Shown one piece after another: positions 36,037 to 48,599 of a stretch of 64,000 bases of DNA (its first letter is position 1; each line of letters opens with the position of its first letter). Source of the stretch: Hetaerina americana (lineage: Eukaryota; Arthropoda; Insecta; Odonata; Calopterygidae); the NCBI GenBank assembly GCA_022747635.1, contig JAKTNV010000005.1, positions 88,849,969-88,913,968 on the forward strand, written 5' to 3'. Made by a program: the position numbers and the translations under genes. The notes beneath the pieces are model-generated. The model saw nothing but the letters and a program-made list of their open reading frames with translations, was not told where the DNA came from and did not search any database.

Positions 36037-37617
36037 TTAGTATGGAATTCCATGGTATTTACTCCATTCTTGTTTCTCATTTTTTCGAAGTAAAAACCAA
36101 TCTGTCTTAATCATGTCAGCCGCCTTCTCCGCTATCATGATGACAGGCGCGTTCGTGTTTCCACTCGTTATCGTGGGCATTATGGATGCATCCACCACCC
36201 TCAGACCTCGAACGCCGTATACCCTCAAGCGAGGATCCACCACCGCCTGCCTATCCCAAGAAGGCCCCATCTTGCACGTCCCTACAGGATGGTAAAGAGT
36301 CTGAGTGACGTAGGTGAGCGTGCAGTTCCAATATTGAACCGTTCCAAAGGTGAAATTGGCGCAGGTGGGCGCCGGTGTTCTATCCAGTATTATACCCCTT
36401 CTCCGGAAAGACGGCGTGTCCTCCAGCTGCAAGACCCTCAAGATACCCTCGAGTACGACTGACCTGTCCCTCGGGTCGCTGAAGTACCCCGCTGTTATCA
36501 CTGGTGGAGCTCCCATGGCTCGTGCTTGCGCGGACACGTTGAGCCTGATTTGACCTCGGCTTAAAGGTCTGAGGTTCACGGGGTAAAATGCTAATCTGTC
36601 GTAATAAGCGAAAGGTATCATAAGGTTCGTAGCATTTGGTGGCATGGCAACATAAGAGGCGAGGAGATATTGGATATCGGGGTATTCGGGGTCGAATTCA
36701 TAGCTAGATTTGTCGAAAGCAGTGACCTGGAGCACTCCTGTGGAGGAATAAGGCCCTCTCCTCCGTAAGTAATACTCCTTGAGGTCGCAAGAAATATTTC
36801 TAGCGGGGTAGGTGGCCGTGGCATTAAGGATGAACGCAAGGGAGCTCATGGAGTAGTGATCTTGAAGGTTGTCTCCTACCGGGACGTCAGACACTAACTC
36901 GATCCCGGATTCATTTAGGTGTTCTTTGTGGCCAATGCCTGACTGCATCAGTATTTGAGGGGATCCCACGGTGCCAGCGGACACTATGACTTCTTTGCTG
37001 GCCAGGGCTATCCTCTTCCTGCCGCCTTGGGTGTACTCCACTCCGATGGCGCGAGTGTCGTTCTTGGTGATGATCACCCGATTGACGATCGAGTTCTTGG
37101 CTACAAACAGATTTTTCCTCCCTCTTATCGGGAACAGAAAGGCTGTGTTTGTGCTTTGCCTCTCTCCCATTCGGGAAGTCGACTGTCCTCGGGTGAATCC
37201 CGTCTGCCTGGCCCCGTTGATGTCCAAGTTGGGGTGGAACCCGTACTGAAGCCAGGCCTCTTCCATGGCGATGACGTTGGCATCAATGGAGGGGAACCTT
37301 TCCACCCTGAGGTTCCCTCCTGTGCTGTGGTGGTATTGGTCAGACGCCACTTCAGGGTTTCCGTTGTCCTCGGACTTCTTGAAGTACGGCAGGACGTCGT
37401 CGTAGCTCCACCCCACGTTGCCTTGCTTGAACCACCCATCGTAGTCCTTCTTGTTGCCTCGGATGTAGAGCATGGCATTAAGGCAGCTGGTTCCCCCGAG
37501 CACCCGACCCCTCGGCCAGCGGCACCCCTGCGTGCAGGACTGCGTCTCCGGCTGAGTGACATATTGCCAGTCGTATACTCCTCCTTGCATGTTGGGTGTC
37601 TCCGTCGGGACCGTGGC
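36037..37617 (-). CDS. GMC oxidoreductase (glucose dehydrogenase-like), exon 2, C-terminal 526 residues
   Basis: This exon encodes residues 97-622 of an FAD-dependent glucose-methanol-choline oxidoreductase. The splice acceptor is 37618-37619 (AG after a pyrimidine-rich run), so coding starts with ATVPTETP at 37617. GMC signature 1 is around residues 132-160 ('[19 protein letters not shown]'), signature 2 at about 310-325 ('[16 protein letters not shown]'). The C-terminal catalytic region has '[10 protein letters not shown]' (His about 539) and '[18 protein letters not shown]' 44 residues on. Several N-glycosylation sequons (NATAT, NISC, NATN, NVSA, NFTF, NCTL) fit a secreted or lumenal protein. 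Family members oxidise sugars, alcohols or ecdysone; the substrate cannot be told from sequence. The frame is intact, with no stop, so I judge it functional. Confidence 0.93.
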   Translation of the reverse strand, partial: ATVPTETPNMQGGVYDWQYVTQPETQSCTQGCRWPRGRVLGGTSCLNAMLYIRGNKKDYDGWFKQGNVGWSYDDVLPYFKKSEDNGNPEVASDQYHHSTGGNLRVERFPSIDANVIAMEEAWLQYGFHPNLDINGARQTGFTRGQSTSRMGERQSTNTAFLFPIRGRKNLFVAKNSIVNRVIITKNDTRAIGVEYTQGGRKRIALASKEVIVSAGTVGSPQILMQSGIGHKEHLNESGIELVSDVPVGDNLQDHYSMSSLAFILNATATYPARNISCDLKEYYLRRRGPYSSTGVLQVTAFDKSSYEFDPEYPDIQYLLASYVAMPPNATNLMIPFAYYDRLAFYPVNLRPLSRGQIRLNVSAQARAMGAPPVITAGYFSDPRDRSVVLEGILRVLQLEDTPSFRRRGIILDRTPAPTCANFTFGTVQYWNCTLTYVTQTLYHPVGTCKMGPSWDRQAVVDPRLRVYGVRGLRVVDASIMPTITSGNTNAPVIMIAEKAADMIKTDWFLLRKNEKQEWSKYHGIPY

Positions 37618-38739
37618 CTTTTAAGAAATCACGAAAAGAGAGGGAACCATTAATCAAATAGCAAAACCGAGGAATTGCATATTACATGGACCCCTCGGGT
37701 GTGGCTTACCACATTTAGTAGTAAATTATTTAAAGCTATAGAAGGTTGATTTATAATTGGGTAAATCACGGAATTTATTTGTGTGTTGGGCAAAATTGGC
37801 AAAAATTTCTGGGTTTCTTGTCGTGGAATAGTTATTGATGGAATTGCACCAGTATCAGCTGGTCCTTTTACCCCATTTCTGTTGTTGATAGACAGCTTTC
37901 AACTTCTCGGTATCACATAATTGCAAAGTTTGTCAGTCATCCGTATTTGAATTTTTTTTTACAAATAAACAATATTTTATAGTCGTCCATTAATGCACAT
38001 TCTAGATACCTTAATACATATAGTGGATTTTAATTGCAATTTTAAATCCCTATTAATTTTTTGATAAATTGTTCGGCATATATTTCTGTTGAATCAATCG
38101 AAGCAAAGTGTAGAGGGGATTCAATTGCGTTTGAACTCAAAAGAAATTAAACTGTAGAATGTATATTATACATTGATATTTGTAAAATATTTGTCTAGCG
38201 ATTCATTGGCTTGAATTAAAATCCGCTTCCACGTTATTTCGTTAATTGGCTCGCAGGGTTGTACGTTTCGCCCCTCTTCTGACGTCGCTATTGACCTGTT
38301 AAACAATATTTATTGAATGTTCGCCATAATTTGATCTCAGGTGCATTAACCTTAGAAATATAACAAGTGGCACTCAAGTTAAATTATAGATATAAAGTTA
38401 ATCTGTGTAAGTCGATGGATATCATCTCTGTAAGTAAATGCGTTTCACCGAGAGTTATTCATTGGTTGTGTTTCTCTATAGTCACTTCAGTAAAAAGTCC
38501 ATGTAGTACTACCGATGGGAAGGCACATTGATATTATCGAGATATTGAACTAATGATAAGAGGAGCTCATAATAGTCTAGGAGTATAGATTTCCATAATA
38601 TCATCAAAATTGATCTTATCTAGCGTAGTTTCTTTGTTTTAAAGTAACTATACAGGTGTTTTTGGAAATTGCTAAACGGAAAATAATGGAAGGATATGGA
38701 TGAGTTTTTCGCAGTCAGTTATTTCATCGACAAGTCTTT

Positions 38740-39370
38740 AACTTTGTGGAGCGTAGCTTAAAAAAGATACTAGTTTCAATATATCTCGGGAGAGTTTTGG
38801 ACCAAAATGGTCACGGTAGCAGCGACATAAGACAAATGATTGCATTAGGCATGGGATCTTTCACAAAGAGGAGAGAATTGATGACAGGAACGTCGTGTAA
38901 AGTTATCGAGGAGATATTTAGAGTAAACTTTGAGATGGAGGCTGGTTTTGTGCGGTCCGGCAATGTAGTCGTGGAAACAGGTAGATAGGTGTGAATTTTA
39001 ATGCTTTTTAAATGTGGGCGTGGGGAAGGTGAAGTGGACTGAAAGGAGGAAGTGGACCTAGAGGAAGCGTTGGGCATGGTGAAGGGGGAGGATATGGGAT
39101 TGCTGGGAGAAATCCAAAGGACGGGGGAATGGTGGATGTACAGTTTTGATGGGAATAGAATGTTAAAGACTTTGATACAGGCAAAATTTTTCGCAAACGA
39201 GGAAGGGACAGGAATAAGAGAGGGATGTTGGACGTAATGAAGGGAGGAAAGAAGTATTCGGAATTGAAGAGGGGATTATTTTAGTGTTAGATTTCAGGTT
39301 GTTTTTTGGTCAGGAAAGGAAAGTAAATACATTGTCAATCTTAAACCTACCTTAACCGACAGAATGCTAA
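38740..39370 (+). mobile_element. RTE LINE remnant, 3' end
   Basis: The plus strand reads 'YLGRVLDQNGHGSSDIRQM' then 'ALGMGSFTKRRELMTGT' and later, in another frame, 'EALGMVKGEDMGLLGEIQR' and 'NRMLKTLIQ'. These match the C-terminal part of the RTE ORF. The tail at 39341-39375 has the family's 'cctaccttaacc' with a decayed hairpin, then 'agaatgctaataata', as at 52900. It lies antisense inside the GMC intron. Confidence 0.78.
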
Positions 39371-41744
39371 TAATAACTCGTTTCGATAATCTATGTATGG
39401 ATCTAGTAGATGTAGTCACTTCATTCACATTTTTTCATAATACATTTTACAATAAAACGAAATTACATACCAGGAATTTTATGCCTGTACCGTGGTTTTA
39501 TTATTCCTATTGCGTCATGAAATTAGATAGAAACGTGGTAATTTCTTTCTCAGCGCGCTACCATCATTATTTAAAAGTGGTAAATTTTGAGTTCCCTTGA
39601 AAACATTGCTTTCTGAAGTCCCCGCACGTTTGTTTATATCAATAAGAAATGTCATCATCTCCTACCATCGTATTCGCAATTCACTCCGCGTAGCGTTCTC
39701 ATTTGATGACAATATTATGGACAATAAATACATCCATTTATGCATTTCCTCCTACATTGATATAATTCCGTATATCATTTCAGTTATAACCTTGGAGCAC
39801 TCAGTAGTTGCAAACAAGAAAGCAGTTTCAAGGTGAAAAATGTCGCGTGACAATTCTTTACATTTTCTCCTCGTATTCGCCTATTACTTTGTTTGAAATT
39901 ATTTTCAGTGCGAATGTACTATGTCGGTAACACAGAGGTTAAAAAATGTCTGTGACAAGAGAAAATCTTTGTTACCATTCTCTCAGAAAATTTCTAAGAA
40001 ATTTGTGATACAGATTTGTAAAAACGTTTACTTTCGGTAAACCTTTCATCAATTAACATCACTCAATTCGAGATTACAAGAGACACATAATAGATACTTG
40101 AAGGCAATAGTTATTCATTGATATGCTCTTATGGGGTTTTTCGGAATTAAAGTTGTAGATTCCAGCCATTGAATATGTTGTTGTAACTTTGAAAGTTATT
40201 GCTATTCCTACTGTTGTTGATATTTTGGTGAAATGGTAAAGAAAAACATGGTAAAAACGGTGAAAGAGTTCAATGTTCTCCTGTCTGTCTCTTTCGATTT
40301 CGACACGTCCACGTACGTGGGAATGGAGAAGTATGTTCTTTCATAGAGTCGACGTTTTCCTCTGAATTCAGTATGGAGAAGATATCAGTTATCAAATATT
40401 TATATTTTTTATGATAAATATTTTTTCCTGCGAAAAGTCCGCTGACTTTCATTTTTATTGAATGTAGATATGTTCAGTTCACGGTCAATATAAAAATCTC
40501 ACATTACTCACTCACTTTCACGTTATGAGTATAATGTAAGAATCATGGCCAATTAATGAACTCAGTTCGCAATTAATATGATAGGAAATTAAGTCGAAAG
40601 GCGTGGCGTTAATGGTGGCAGTGATTAACATTTCCTGTTCTCTTTCAAAGATCTTATTTTATCGTTGTTCAGTCACATGAATGTGGAAAGCTGTCTACGG
40701 TGGTTTTTTAACATCTCTAGTGCATAGAAGAGATTTCCCCGCCGCATTCATTGCTTTTGGTTGGGGGAACAATTTCAAGTGAAAGTTTACCTCTCACAAG
40801 CAAAAGAAAACTAAGTTTCGATATCAACGAGAAAAAATGAATGAACGCTAGGAGCTGCTGTCAGTGTAAATAGTCGCATCCGCCGCTCTGCACTTGCTTT
40901 CTCTCTCCAATGCACGCGCCAAATTCGCCTGACCAAACACCCCGAGCAATGCTTTCGGGCCGAACAGTTTCATTCCGCGTCAGTAGCCACATTCCATTTT
41001 TTTAGCGGTCCAGAAGAGGTGGGGCGCGTTGGCGTAATGCGTTACATCAAGGTTAAACTTTGAATCGGCAGTTGACGACGAATATGACTTCTTTCGCATT
41101 TTAATTCCATTTAAAAATGTATATTTATTCGGCTTCATTGTTTTTTTTTGCCTTCCTGCACGAGTAGCGAATCTCATGAATCTTTTGAATTAAAATGACA
41201 CAAGGCTCCCATGAAATGAAGTTCATTTACCATCTGTGAATGTTGTTCAGAAATTTTCGTAAAATGTTGGAATCTCTGTGTTCCAAGATATTTCACTTGC
41301 ATTGAATATGTCAAGTTCGATGGCTTCGCCGAGGTAACCGGGAGGATTTTGTTCGAATGAGAGATCGAAGTAACTATTATTATATAATTACCCTTTAATG
41401 ATTAGTTAGTTACCAAATACGATTTGTATTGGCGGTTTCCTGACAAATCCTTGGTACCCGTCTTACGTCTGATTTAAGAGTCGTTGAAACTTAACGACGA
41501 TCGGAAACTCATTTATTAGTGTTTTACGTATATTCATAGATGCGAGTGATCTGAAATGAATTATTGTACGAATTCCCTTCTCGTTAAAGTGGATTTGAAG
41601 TACCATTAAGTCTTAGTGAAATACTGTAGAGCATTCATATTCAGAAAATGTTATTAAATTAACTAAGGAACGAGTAATGGAAGCAATAAGCTATGTAGTG
41701 AAAACGAGAGGATGTTCTCCTGATAGCTAGATGATGATAGTCGT

Positions 41745-41790
41745 TATGGTCCGTCCAAAACCTAACTTAAATAGATTTTATTCCCATGAG
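41745..41790 (+). repeat. Solitary RTE-like 3' tail
   Basis: 'ggtccgtccaaaacctaactt' resembles the segment just before the hairpin in the RTE copies at 5420-5451 and 52870-52902. The hairpin itself is degraded and no upstream coding remnant is recognised. Confidence 0.4.
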
Positions 41791-43911
41791 GATATATAAT
41801 CACTCCGTAAGAAAAAGGTCGATTTTTTTGCATTATAAACTCTTCATCTACTGTGCGGAATTTAAGACTCATGTTGCTTCTTCTCTTCTCCTCTCTTTTG
41901 CGTATTAATTACAATGTTTTCCGTTGGAATTTCTCTGCATTCGTACAAGAAATGCACTTTGTCGAAATGGTATCTGCATTGCACGGAGTAAGCCATTTTT
42001 GAATAGTTTGAACGATTTCCAAGCAAGCATTAGCATCCGTTTCTCTTTGAAATCACCTTGGTACTCCTTAAGTCACGTGGCACCGTGTTTTCGCAGTGCT
42101 CCTCGCACACATGTCACGCCCTCGGCGGTGCACGTGATCGGAACTCGGAGCTGCAGGCGCAACACACGCTGTGGAAGTAATCTGTGTTACCTTAGGATCC
42201 GCCCCTCGGCAAACCTCCATGGAATCGAAAGGGATAGTTGTTATAGCCTTCTCTGCTCTGCTCTATCGTTGAACTTTCCACCGATTAAACTGATCCATCG
42301 TTTTTTTTTCTTCTCGTTCGCGAACGTGTGCCAACATTCCGTCAACTTCCTTGTCCCTTCGCCCCCGTTACACATAATTAAAACCATACAAGCTTTTGGT
42401 TCCTTGCATATTCTGCCGCATTGCGGAGAGAAGGGTAATCATATACATGCCTGTTGACGCTCGAAGAGGTTTTCCTCTCAAGTTTTTTCGTTATCTATTT
42501 AACTCAGTAGTGAAAAATATTAGATTTCAAACAAGAGTGTTTTGAGAAATTATTTCCATAATGGAGCGCTAAACACCTTTATTAATTATATGTGAATGAT
42601 TCTTGGTTTCTGTTGAAAATTGTCAAAATATATTTGATGGATATGTTAAAGTTTCGAGACAGTGTTACAGTGTTGGCGTGCGTTGGCGTGCGCGATCTAT
42701 ATATTAGTGACATTGCCGACGGATCCGATTAACAGAGCCAATCAGTAATCAATATTTCGCGAACGATTTCCGAGTATTGAGCGAATTGTTTTCTTTGGAA
42801 TCACATCGTATGATGTAAATGTCAGGGAAATAGGTCTGAAATTGGTCTGTAATCACTAAGTTCCTCCCTGTCTCCGCTTTTAAATATAAGGTGTCACATA
42901 AACCGTTTTATGATCACCGAGAGCCTTTTGGTCTCCTTTGCAACTTTAAAATATGATTTATAGATACGGCGCAATTTTCGACTCTAGTTCCTTAAAGACA
43001 CGCTTAAGTAAGACTCCATTCATTTAATAATTGATCTTCTTAAGGGTAAAGAAACTGTCAATCCCAAGAATTAATTGGTCTGAGGTGTAATATTTGTAAC
43101 GGGTATGTATGTTGGATAGACTACCCGAAATTTTAATGTAAGAACTAAAGAACATTTCATTGTTTTTAAAAAAAAATAATGGTGAGCGTAATTTTTCCAA
43201 GCACTCTTTTAATTTCGACCACACCCGTAATTGCAATGTAGTATTTAACCTCTGACTAGCAACCGACGTGATCTTAACGCTCTAGAACAACTAGAACTTT
43301 GGGAAAAGAATTGGAGGCCCTGAAGGGACCGTTGTCGATGAATACTTGAATACCGTCTTTTCCTTCTCCCCACGGTAGTTGCATACTTATCCTCTCCCTC
43401 CCTTCCTTTCCCTCTTTTTGGAACAGAAAAGAGAGGTAATTTTACATTTGTCTCACCCGATGGCAATGATGATAATGTACTGAACCCCAAGTTGTGTGAC
43501 TATGTTACTGCGGTAATAAATAATAATCAATCAATTAATCAATAAATTGAAATTTTCGGTTTTCCCTCATGTTAGTCACGTACCAGATCAATGTAGAATG
43601 ACCGTCGGTTGGCAATACTTTTTGGACAATTCACGTCATAATGATAATATGGTATGCATATGGATATTCGATATGCGACTTCGAATATACTGACGAGATT
43701 GTTTTTAACGATATAATTTATATACTTTCTAGACGATAGAGTCGAGACGGCTATTATTCTCGATTTTGCTCGATATACCAGAAGAATTCCGATATTTATC
43801 GCGGCGATGTAGTGTGCCCGGTGCATCGATGCACCGGATGCATCGAGATGTCCAGAGGGTCGGGGGAATAGGTGATCGCGGGGTGGGTGTGCAAGGGGGC
43901 GTGGCCCTCAC

Positions 43912-44199
43912 CCGGAAGGGCTCGTCCCCTCCCGCCTCGATGAGTAGGACGCTCCACTGGTTGGGGCCCTCGGTCAGTCGGTTGGCGACCACGCAGCCGG
44001 CCGACCCCGCGCCCACCACCACAAAGTCGTACTGGATGGCGTCCGTGGCCACGGCCGCGTTGTACGCCTGCTGCGCGTTCTTCCTCCCGACGCTCCTGAG
44101 GTACGAGACGATGATCATGGGCAGGGCCCAGCAGCAGGCGAAGGCCGCGGGCGAGCTGGTGCACGCGGTGGCCAGGCTGGCCAACACCGCCAGCGCCAT
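43912..44199 (-). CDS. GMC oxidoreductase (glucose dehydrogenase-like), exon 1, N-terminal 96 residues
   Basis: The ATG at 44199 (context ggagATGG) opens 96 codons up to the donor GTGAGG at 43911. Residues 1-34 are largely hydrophobic ('[16 protein letters not shown]', '[11 protein letters not shown]'), consistent with a signal peptide or anchor. '[19 protein letters not shown]' at residues 57-75 is the FAD-binding beta-alpha-beta fold with Gly63, Gly65 and Gly68, and '[10 protein letters not shown]' at 85-94 supplies the acidic residue that binds the ribose. The frame reads on past the donor, but that extension has no homology. This start is preferred because its distance to the GxGxxG motif is usual for insect members. 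The exon is much richer in GC than the intron. Whether a further non-coding 5' exon exists is unknown. Confidence 0.92.
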
Positions 44200-44693
44200 C
44201 TCCGGTGTGCCGTCGACTGGCGAGGGTTATCTCAGTTCGGCCGCCTCTCTCTCTCTACTTGCCCCCCTCCGTGGCGAGACCTGTTCGGAAGAGGATATCG
44301 GTGCATTTAATTTCGCGCGTCATCCGAGGGAGAGCGGTTCAATGCCACCGGCTTCCGAAGGCCGGGCGTCGTGTACGCATTGGCGCGCCCCGGGGAGAAA
44401 AGCGAAAATTATCCCTCGTCCCTCCTCACGTTCTCTCCGCACTCTGTTGAATTTGGAGCAGCGGTTTCTGTTATGGGCGTGCCATTCTTTCGCCATCGGG
44501 GAAAAATTTCTTGGATCATACCTTAAACATTGCGTATGCTCAAGAGAGTTGAAGGCGAAGTTATGGTGTTGCTTCTCGAGTTAAACAATTTTCATTTTTT
44601 TTCATCGATGATCCTACCCAGGAAAAGAGAGTAATTTCAGTGTTTTTGCCACGTGTATTCGCAAGGGGGAGTTTCAAAATACTTAAAATTACG
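44200..44693. other. GC-rich 5' flank of the GMC gene
   Basis: About 44200-44460 keeps the high GC of exon 1 and then falls to AT-rich. It should hold the 5' untranslated region and promoter. I could not identify a TATA box or initiator with confidence. The mariner element begins 497 bp upstream of the start codon. Confidence 0.4.
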
Positions 44694-44695
44694 TA

Positions 44696-45350
44696 CGAGG
44701 GTCATCCGGAAAGTAGTACCCGTTCGTGAAATAAAGACACAAAAGTAAATATTAACAAACATAAAAAATTTTATTTGAAAGAGGATACTTTAAACTACTT
44801 CTCAACATAATCTCCAAGCAAATTAAGGCATTTGTCATAACGTGTGACAAGTTTCTGTATTCCTGCTGCATAGTCCTTCGCCGCCAGCTCATTGAGATAC
44901 GCGAGGGACCCATCTTGCACAAATTTTTGCATAATGCAGATGGTGTTTAACAATTTCATGAACAATTGTTCGAGAAACATTGGGAAAATGCTCACAGATG
45001 TCATCAATTGTGACGCGCCGATCGTTCCTCACGAATTCGTCAACTGAGCTCACCAGTTGGTCTGTAATGACAGACGGTCTCTCCGAACGCTCATCGTCGT
45101 GTGTGTTCCCCCTCCCCATGTTGAAGTTGCGACACCACCGCCGAACAGACGACTCGTCCATTACATTGTCTCCATACACCTCCTTTAATTGGCGATGAAT
45201 ATCACATGGGCGAACGTTTCTTGCATTGAGGAATTTAATCACTGCCCTCACTTCACAACTGGCGGCGTTCTCAATTTTTTTAAACATTGTAAACAATCAC
45301 AGAAACAACACAGGCAATGCTAGCGTCACGCAACTTGGCTCAGAGAAGGC
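44696..45350 (-). mobile_element. mariner-family transposon, internally deleted and 5'-truncated, copy 2
   Basis: Read on the minus strand this is the same element as 11558-12310, with the same internal deletion; by eye I found no difference over 655 bp. The 3' terminal inverted repeat is intact at 44696-44728 and flanked by TA (44694-44695). The match stops at 45350, so the first roughly 98 bp of the element, including its 5' terminal repeat, are missing and replaced by unrelated sequence. With one end only it should not be mobile. Confidence 0.9.
44889..45287 (-). pseudogene. mariner transposase N-terminal ORF, copy 2
   Basis: A 132-residue frame from the ATG at 45287 is identical in translation to the frame at 11719-12117, including the paired helix-turn-helix regions and the stop just after 'CARWVPRVSQ'. 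The out-of-frame C-terminal tail follows, ending at 44795. The catalytic domain is absent. Confidence 0.85.
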
Positions 45351-46489
45351 TGACTGTAAAGTAAGGGTTAGGTGGAAGAAGGGACTATAAGTCTCAACCT
45401 CGCCCAATTAAGTCGATAAATAAATAAATATTGGCGATAAAACGATGCTTGCGAAATAAAAATGAATCAAAAAATTATTATGAGGTCAGTTACTGGACTT
45501 CAAATTTATAAACTTCCAGTGTTCTCGTACTATTGTTTGGAGTCAATTATTGCGAAATGTCTCCGACAGCAGCAGCTGTGCATTGATCTGCCGGAAAAAA
45601 ACAAACGATGGTCAGTAGTCTCGACTCCGCCCCTTTGCAGATAGACTTTCAACAAAATTCTCAACCTTCTACGGTATTTGAGAAAGGATCATATTGAGTG
45701 TTACCATAGCCCCCTATGACTCCAACTTGCCTAAGGTGATCAATAAAATGGTAGCAGCCTTTTAAACATATCGGGATTAAAAAACTCTTCCCTTAAAATC
45801 TTGGCGAATTTCAAACACGTGGGAAAGAAACAATTACAGGACTTCAAATTTCAGTGTTCTAAAGTCATCGTAGAGAAATTTTCAATCAAAATAGACTTTA
45901 TTTTAAAAGTTTCCTTAGTACAATTTCAATGACTATAAGCGGGCTGAAACACAATAAAAGATGGATTTGATGGATGCGGAGTGCGCCTTGACTTTTGAAA
46001 CAGAATTTTTGCATTGGATGAATGAATAGCTTTGATGGTACTCTGCAGATAACCCATTGGAGTAAGAAACAAAATATCAGTGCATTGAACTCGAAGTATT
46101 AAGTATATAATAAAAGGTACCACACAAGATATAAAGCAAAAATAACTCAGCTTAAAAAATAAGAGGACCAAATAAGTTAAACCTCATACAATTATTGAAA
46201 CGATTGAAAGTAAATATATAAAGATGAAATAACTATCAGAACCTACTGGATATTAGACGAGCACTATGCATTAGTTATATGCATGTAATGCATATTAGCG
46301 GAGGTTTTAAAATGCACATTGGTAATTTAATGCAGATTTTTTAGAGTATGAGAATAATATATCTTTTTCCATATCGCTGCTGTCTAGTATTGCAGGACCC
46401 AGGCTATCCTCGCCCATATTCTATTATCTCTATATTTCTGAATATAATATGTTTGCAATAAAGCTCCTCTAAGCATACTTGACATCGTC
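45351..46489. other. AT-rich non-coding DNA, no gene recognised
   Basis: No recognisable coding or repeat signal; open frames are under 85 codons. Confidence 0.5.
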
Positions 46490-48168
46490 CTCCACTCTAC
46501 CCTGGTTATCTTAATGAATTTCTTGTGTTAACTCTTACGGTAGGTATAGTTTTTCCCTTGCTACATCCTGACAATTCTCTTACGCTCTTAGCCCATCTTC
46601 TTTTGCTTGTTTCAGAAAATCTCCATTCCCACTCACTGAAATTTCCTCTTAAGTTTTCTTATCCGTAAAAGTTTTCCATCCCTTGGATGGAAAACTTTTA
46701 CGGATGGATGGTTTAGTCCTCTGTACATTATGCTCCTCATTTCCGAATTTATGTTCTTCCATTTTCTGCCTGATTCCATCTTTTCAATCATCTCTTACAC
46801 GATACGCGGCTTCCTCATTTTTTTTCTCTAACAGTCCTATTGTTTTCCTTCCTCCTCGTTCTATTTCATTCTGAAACTCCAGCCACCTGTCTCTAGCCAT
46901 TTTCCCCTATCCTTATCAAGATATTTCTTACATTTTTCCTGGTACTTATTCCTTTTTACTCCGGATACACCTTCAAAAATTCATTTTGGCACTCTACTAC
47001 CCCCCCCCTAATACTTTTGAATGTTAAATTCCATTTCATGACAAATTAATAATGATCCTAATCTACATACTCACCCGTGATGCTGTGTGAGTAAATAATA
47101 GTTTCTAAATCTATGTCGAACCATGATATATAAACAAACTTGTATCTTCCATGTGAACCTAGTCTGTTAAGATGTTTGAACCAGGTGTTACCTATTATCG
47201 AACGCCTTTCCCCTGCAGAACTCGACTGCGTTCTGTAAGCGATCGTTTCTAACTTCTATATTGTACTCACCTAGCTCTCTCACATCCCTCCATTCTCCTA
47301 CAATGGCGTTCCAATTCCTCATTGCCATTAGGTGCTTCTTTCCTGGCATGTTCCATTTAAGTTCTACTATTATTCTTACAAGCTGTCTACCACTTTACTG
47401 CCTGTCGACATTAACACTGCATCTCTACTAGATTAAACAGATCTACTTATAACTCTCCCAATAGAATTCCATCACACGCCTATTTACTACCCTTTTCCGC
47501 AGTTTCCTGTTCAGTACTACGACGACTTCATGTTGACCCTTCTCCCCCCCACTATAAGTTACCCTATACTATAACTAGCGCTCCAGTAATCCACGCTGTC
47601 TCTTCATCTCGCCTCACACAAACCTAGCATATCCATAACTCATTTCTCGATTTTCCTCTTAATTGTTTCTAGTGTTCCCGACTGCATCATCGTTCTGACA
47701 TTCCACGTACTTATCCTAACCGTTGCGGCCATTTCTGGGTCCTCTGCTTTCCGCTCTATCAAGCAAGGATTTCTTGTGAAGATGACCGAGGGATCCATGT
47801 CTCCCCTGCTGTCAAGGGGACCGTGTCCCGTAGTTGTTAATTTCCAATCTTTGTTGCCCATATTTATCATGGGAACGGTTATTGAAGTGATTCCCCGTTG
47901 CTTTTCTCAGTAGTGTTTTGAACTTGGCACCATAAATTTAAATGGAATTCCCTCTAGGGTCAGACGCCTTTTTGCAGCCGTCTCGCTGTTAAACATACAC
48001 TGCAACAACTACCTTCAGTCTGGCTCCTTACCTTCGACCCATCTGGCGTGGGTTATCCTACCAGAATCAATTATCATTCCTCCCGTCAGTACTACTAGGG
48101 ATCTGCGGAACGCGCACTCCCTTCCACAACGTTAGGATCGTCTTCCATGGGAGGAAATTCAGTGTATA
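46490..48168 (-). mobile_element. RTE LINE remnant, 5' half (leader, endonuclease, linker)
   Basis: On the minus strand, 48168 to about 47880 matches the leader of the RTE copy at 16287-15997 ('tcgaaggt', 'gtctgaccc' blocks). The endonuclease follows with 'RISTWNVRTMMQSGTLETI' (47750-47640), then further blocks including 'RNWNAIVGEWRDVREL' and 'AVEFCRGKAFDNR' around 47330-47190, corresponding to the DWNA.VG core. Around 46900-46720 'ARDRWLEFQNEIERGG' and 'NEEAAYRVRDD' fit the linker. Frameshifts are frequent. This is the only copy here that covers most of the endonuclease; the polymerase is lacking. Confidence 0.75.
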
Positions 48169-48599
48169 GTTAAGAAAAAGGGATTAAGATATGGCCTATC
48201 TCTTTGCAGTTTGCGAGCCATTAGTGTGTTCTTGTAAGCAGCGGTTTATTAACCAATTTCACCTTTACTTTGAATTAACAACTTCTAAATCCATGAGATG
48301 CATACGCATCAACAAGCTTTCTCATTGAAATCATGTGTTCTCCATGCTTATTCAACAACTACTTTTATAAAAGAAGGAATTGACTGATGCCTTTAGTAAA
48401 TATATGGAGGAGCGGTTACTAATTTACCTTAATATGGATCGTAGAGCTATATGGATCTGAATTCTGGTCTTCTAAGGCAGGAGGATGAGGTTAGATATGA
48501 GGTTTTAGAGTTTCTTCGTTTATCATCTTTTACTGGGGGAGATTGACACTATATATTAATTTATTCCACCGAACCCCTAAATATAACATTGAGGGGGAT

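Larger units (their letters stand above)
37618..43911 (-). other. Intron of the GMC oxidoreductase gene
   Basis: The intron runs from GTGAGG (43911 downward) to the acceptor AG at 37618-37619, 6294 bp. Both sites fit the consensus and the phase-0 join restores the spacing between GGDEP and YDW expected in the family, so no missing exon is needed. It is AT-rich and contains an RTE LINE fragment (38740-39370) and a solitary RTE-like tail (41745-41790). A 177-codon open frame at 41924-42457 on the plus strand has no recognisable domain. Confidence 0.8.

Noticed and set aside
37125..37562. 145-codon minus-strand open frame in another register
   Set aside because: It overlaps the conserved GMC frame, is of low complexity (Ser, Arg, Thr), and is a shadow of the real coding sequence.
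36955..37653. 232-codon plus-strand open frame
   Set aside because: It is antisense to GMC exon 2, which carries clear family signatures on the other strand.
41924..42457. 177-codon plus-strand open frame in the GMC intron
   Set aside because: No recognisable domain and no second line of evidence. It is the longest unexplained frame, so a search would be cheap, but I cannot support it.
43766..44584. 272-codon plus-strand open frame
   Set aside because: It is antisense to GMC exon 1 and its GC-rich flank; the minus-strand frame has the FAD-binding motifs and splice site, this one has none.
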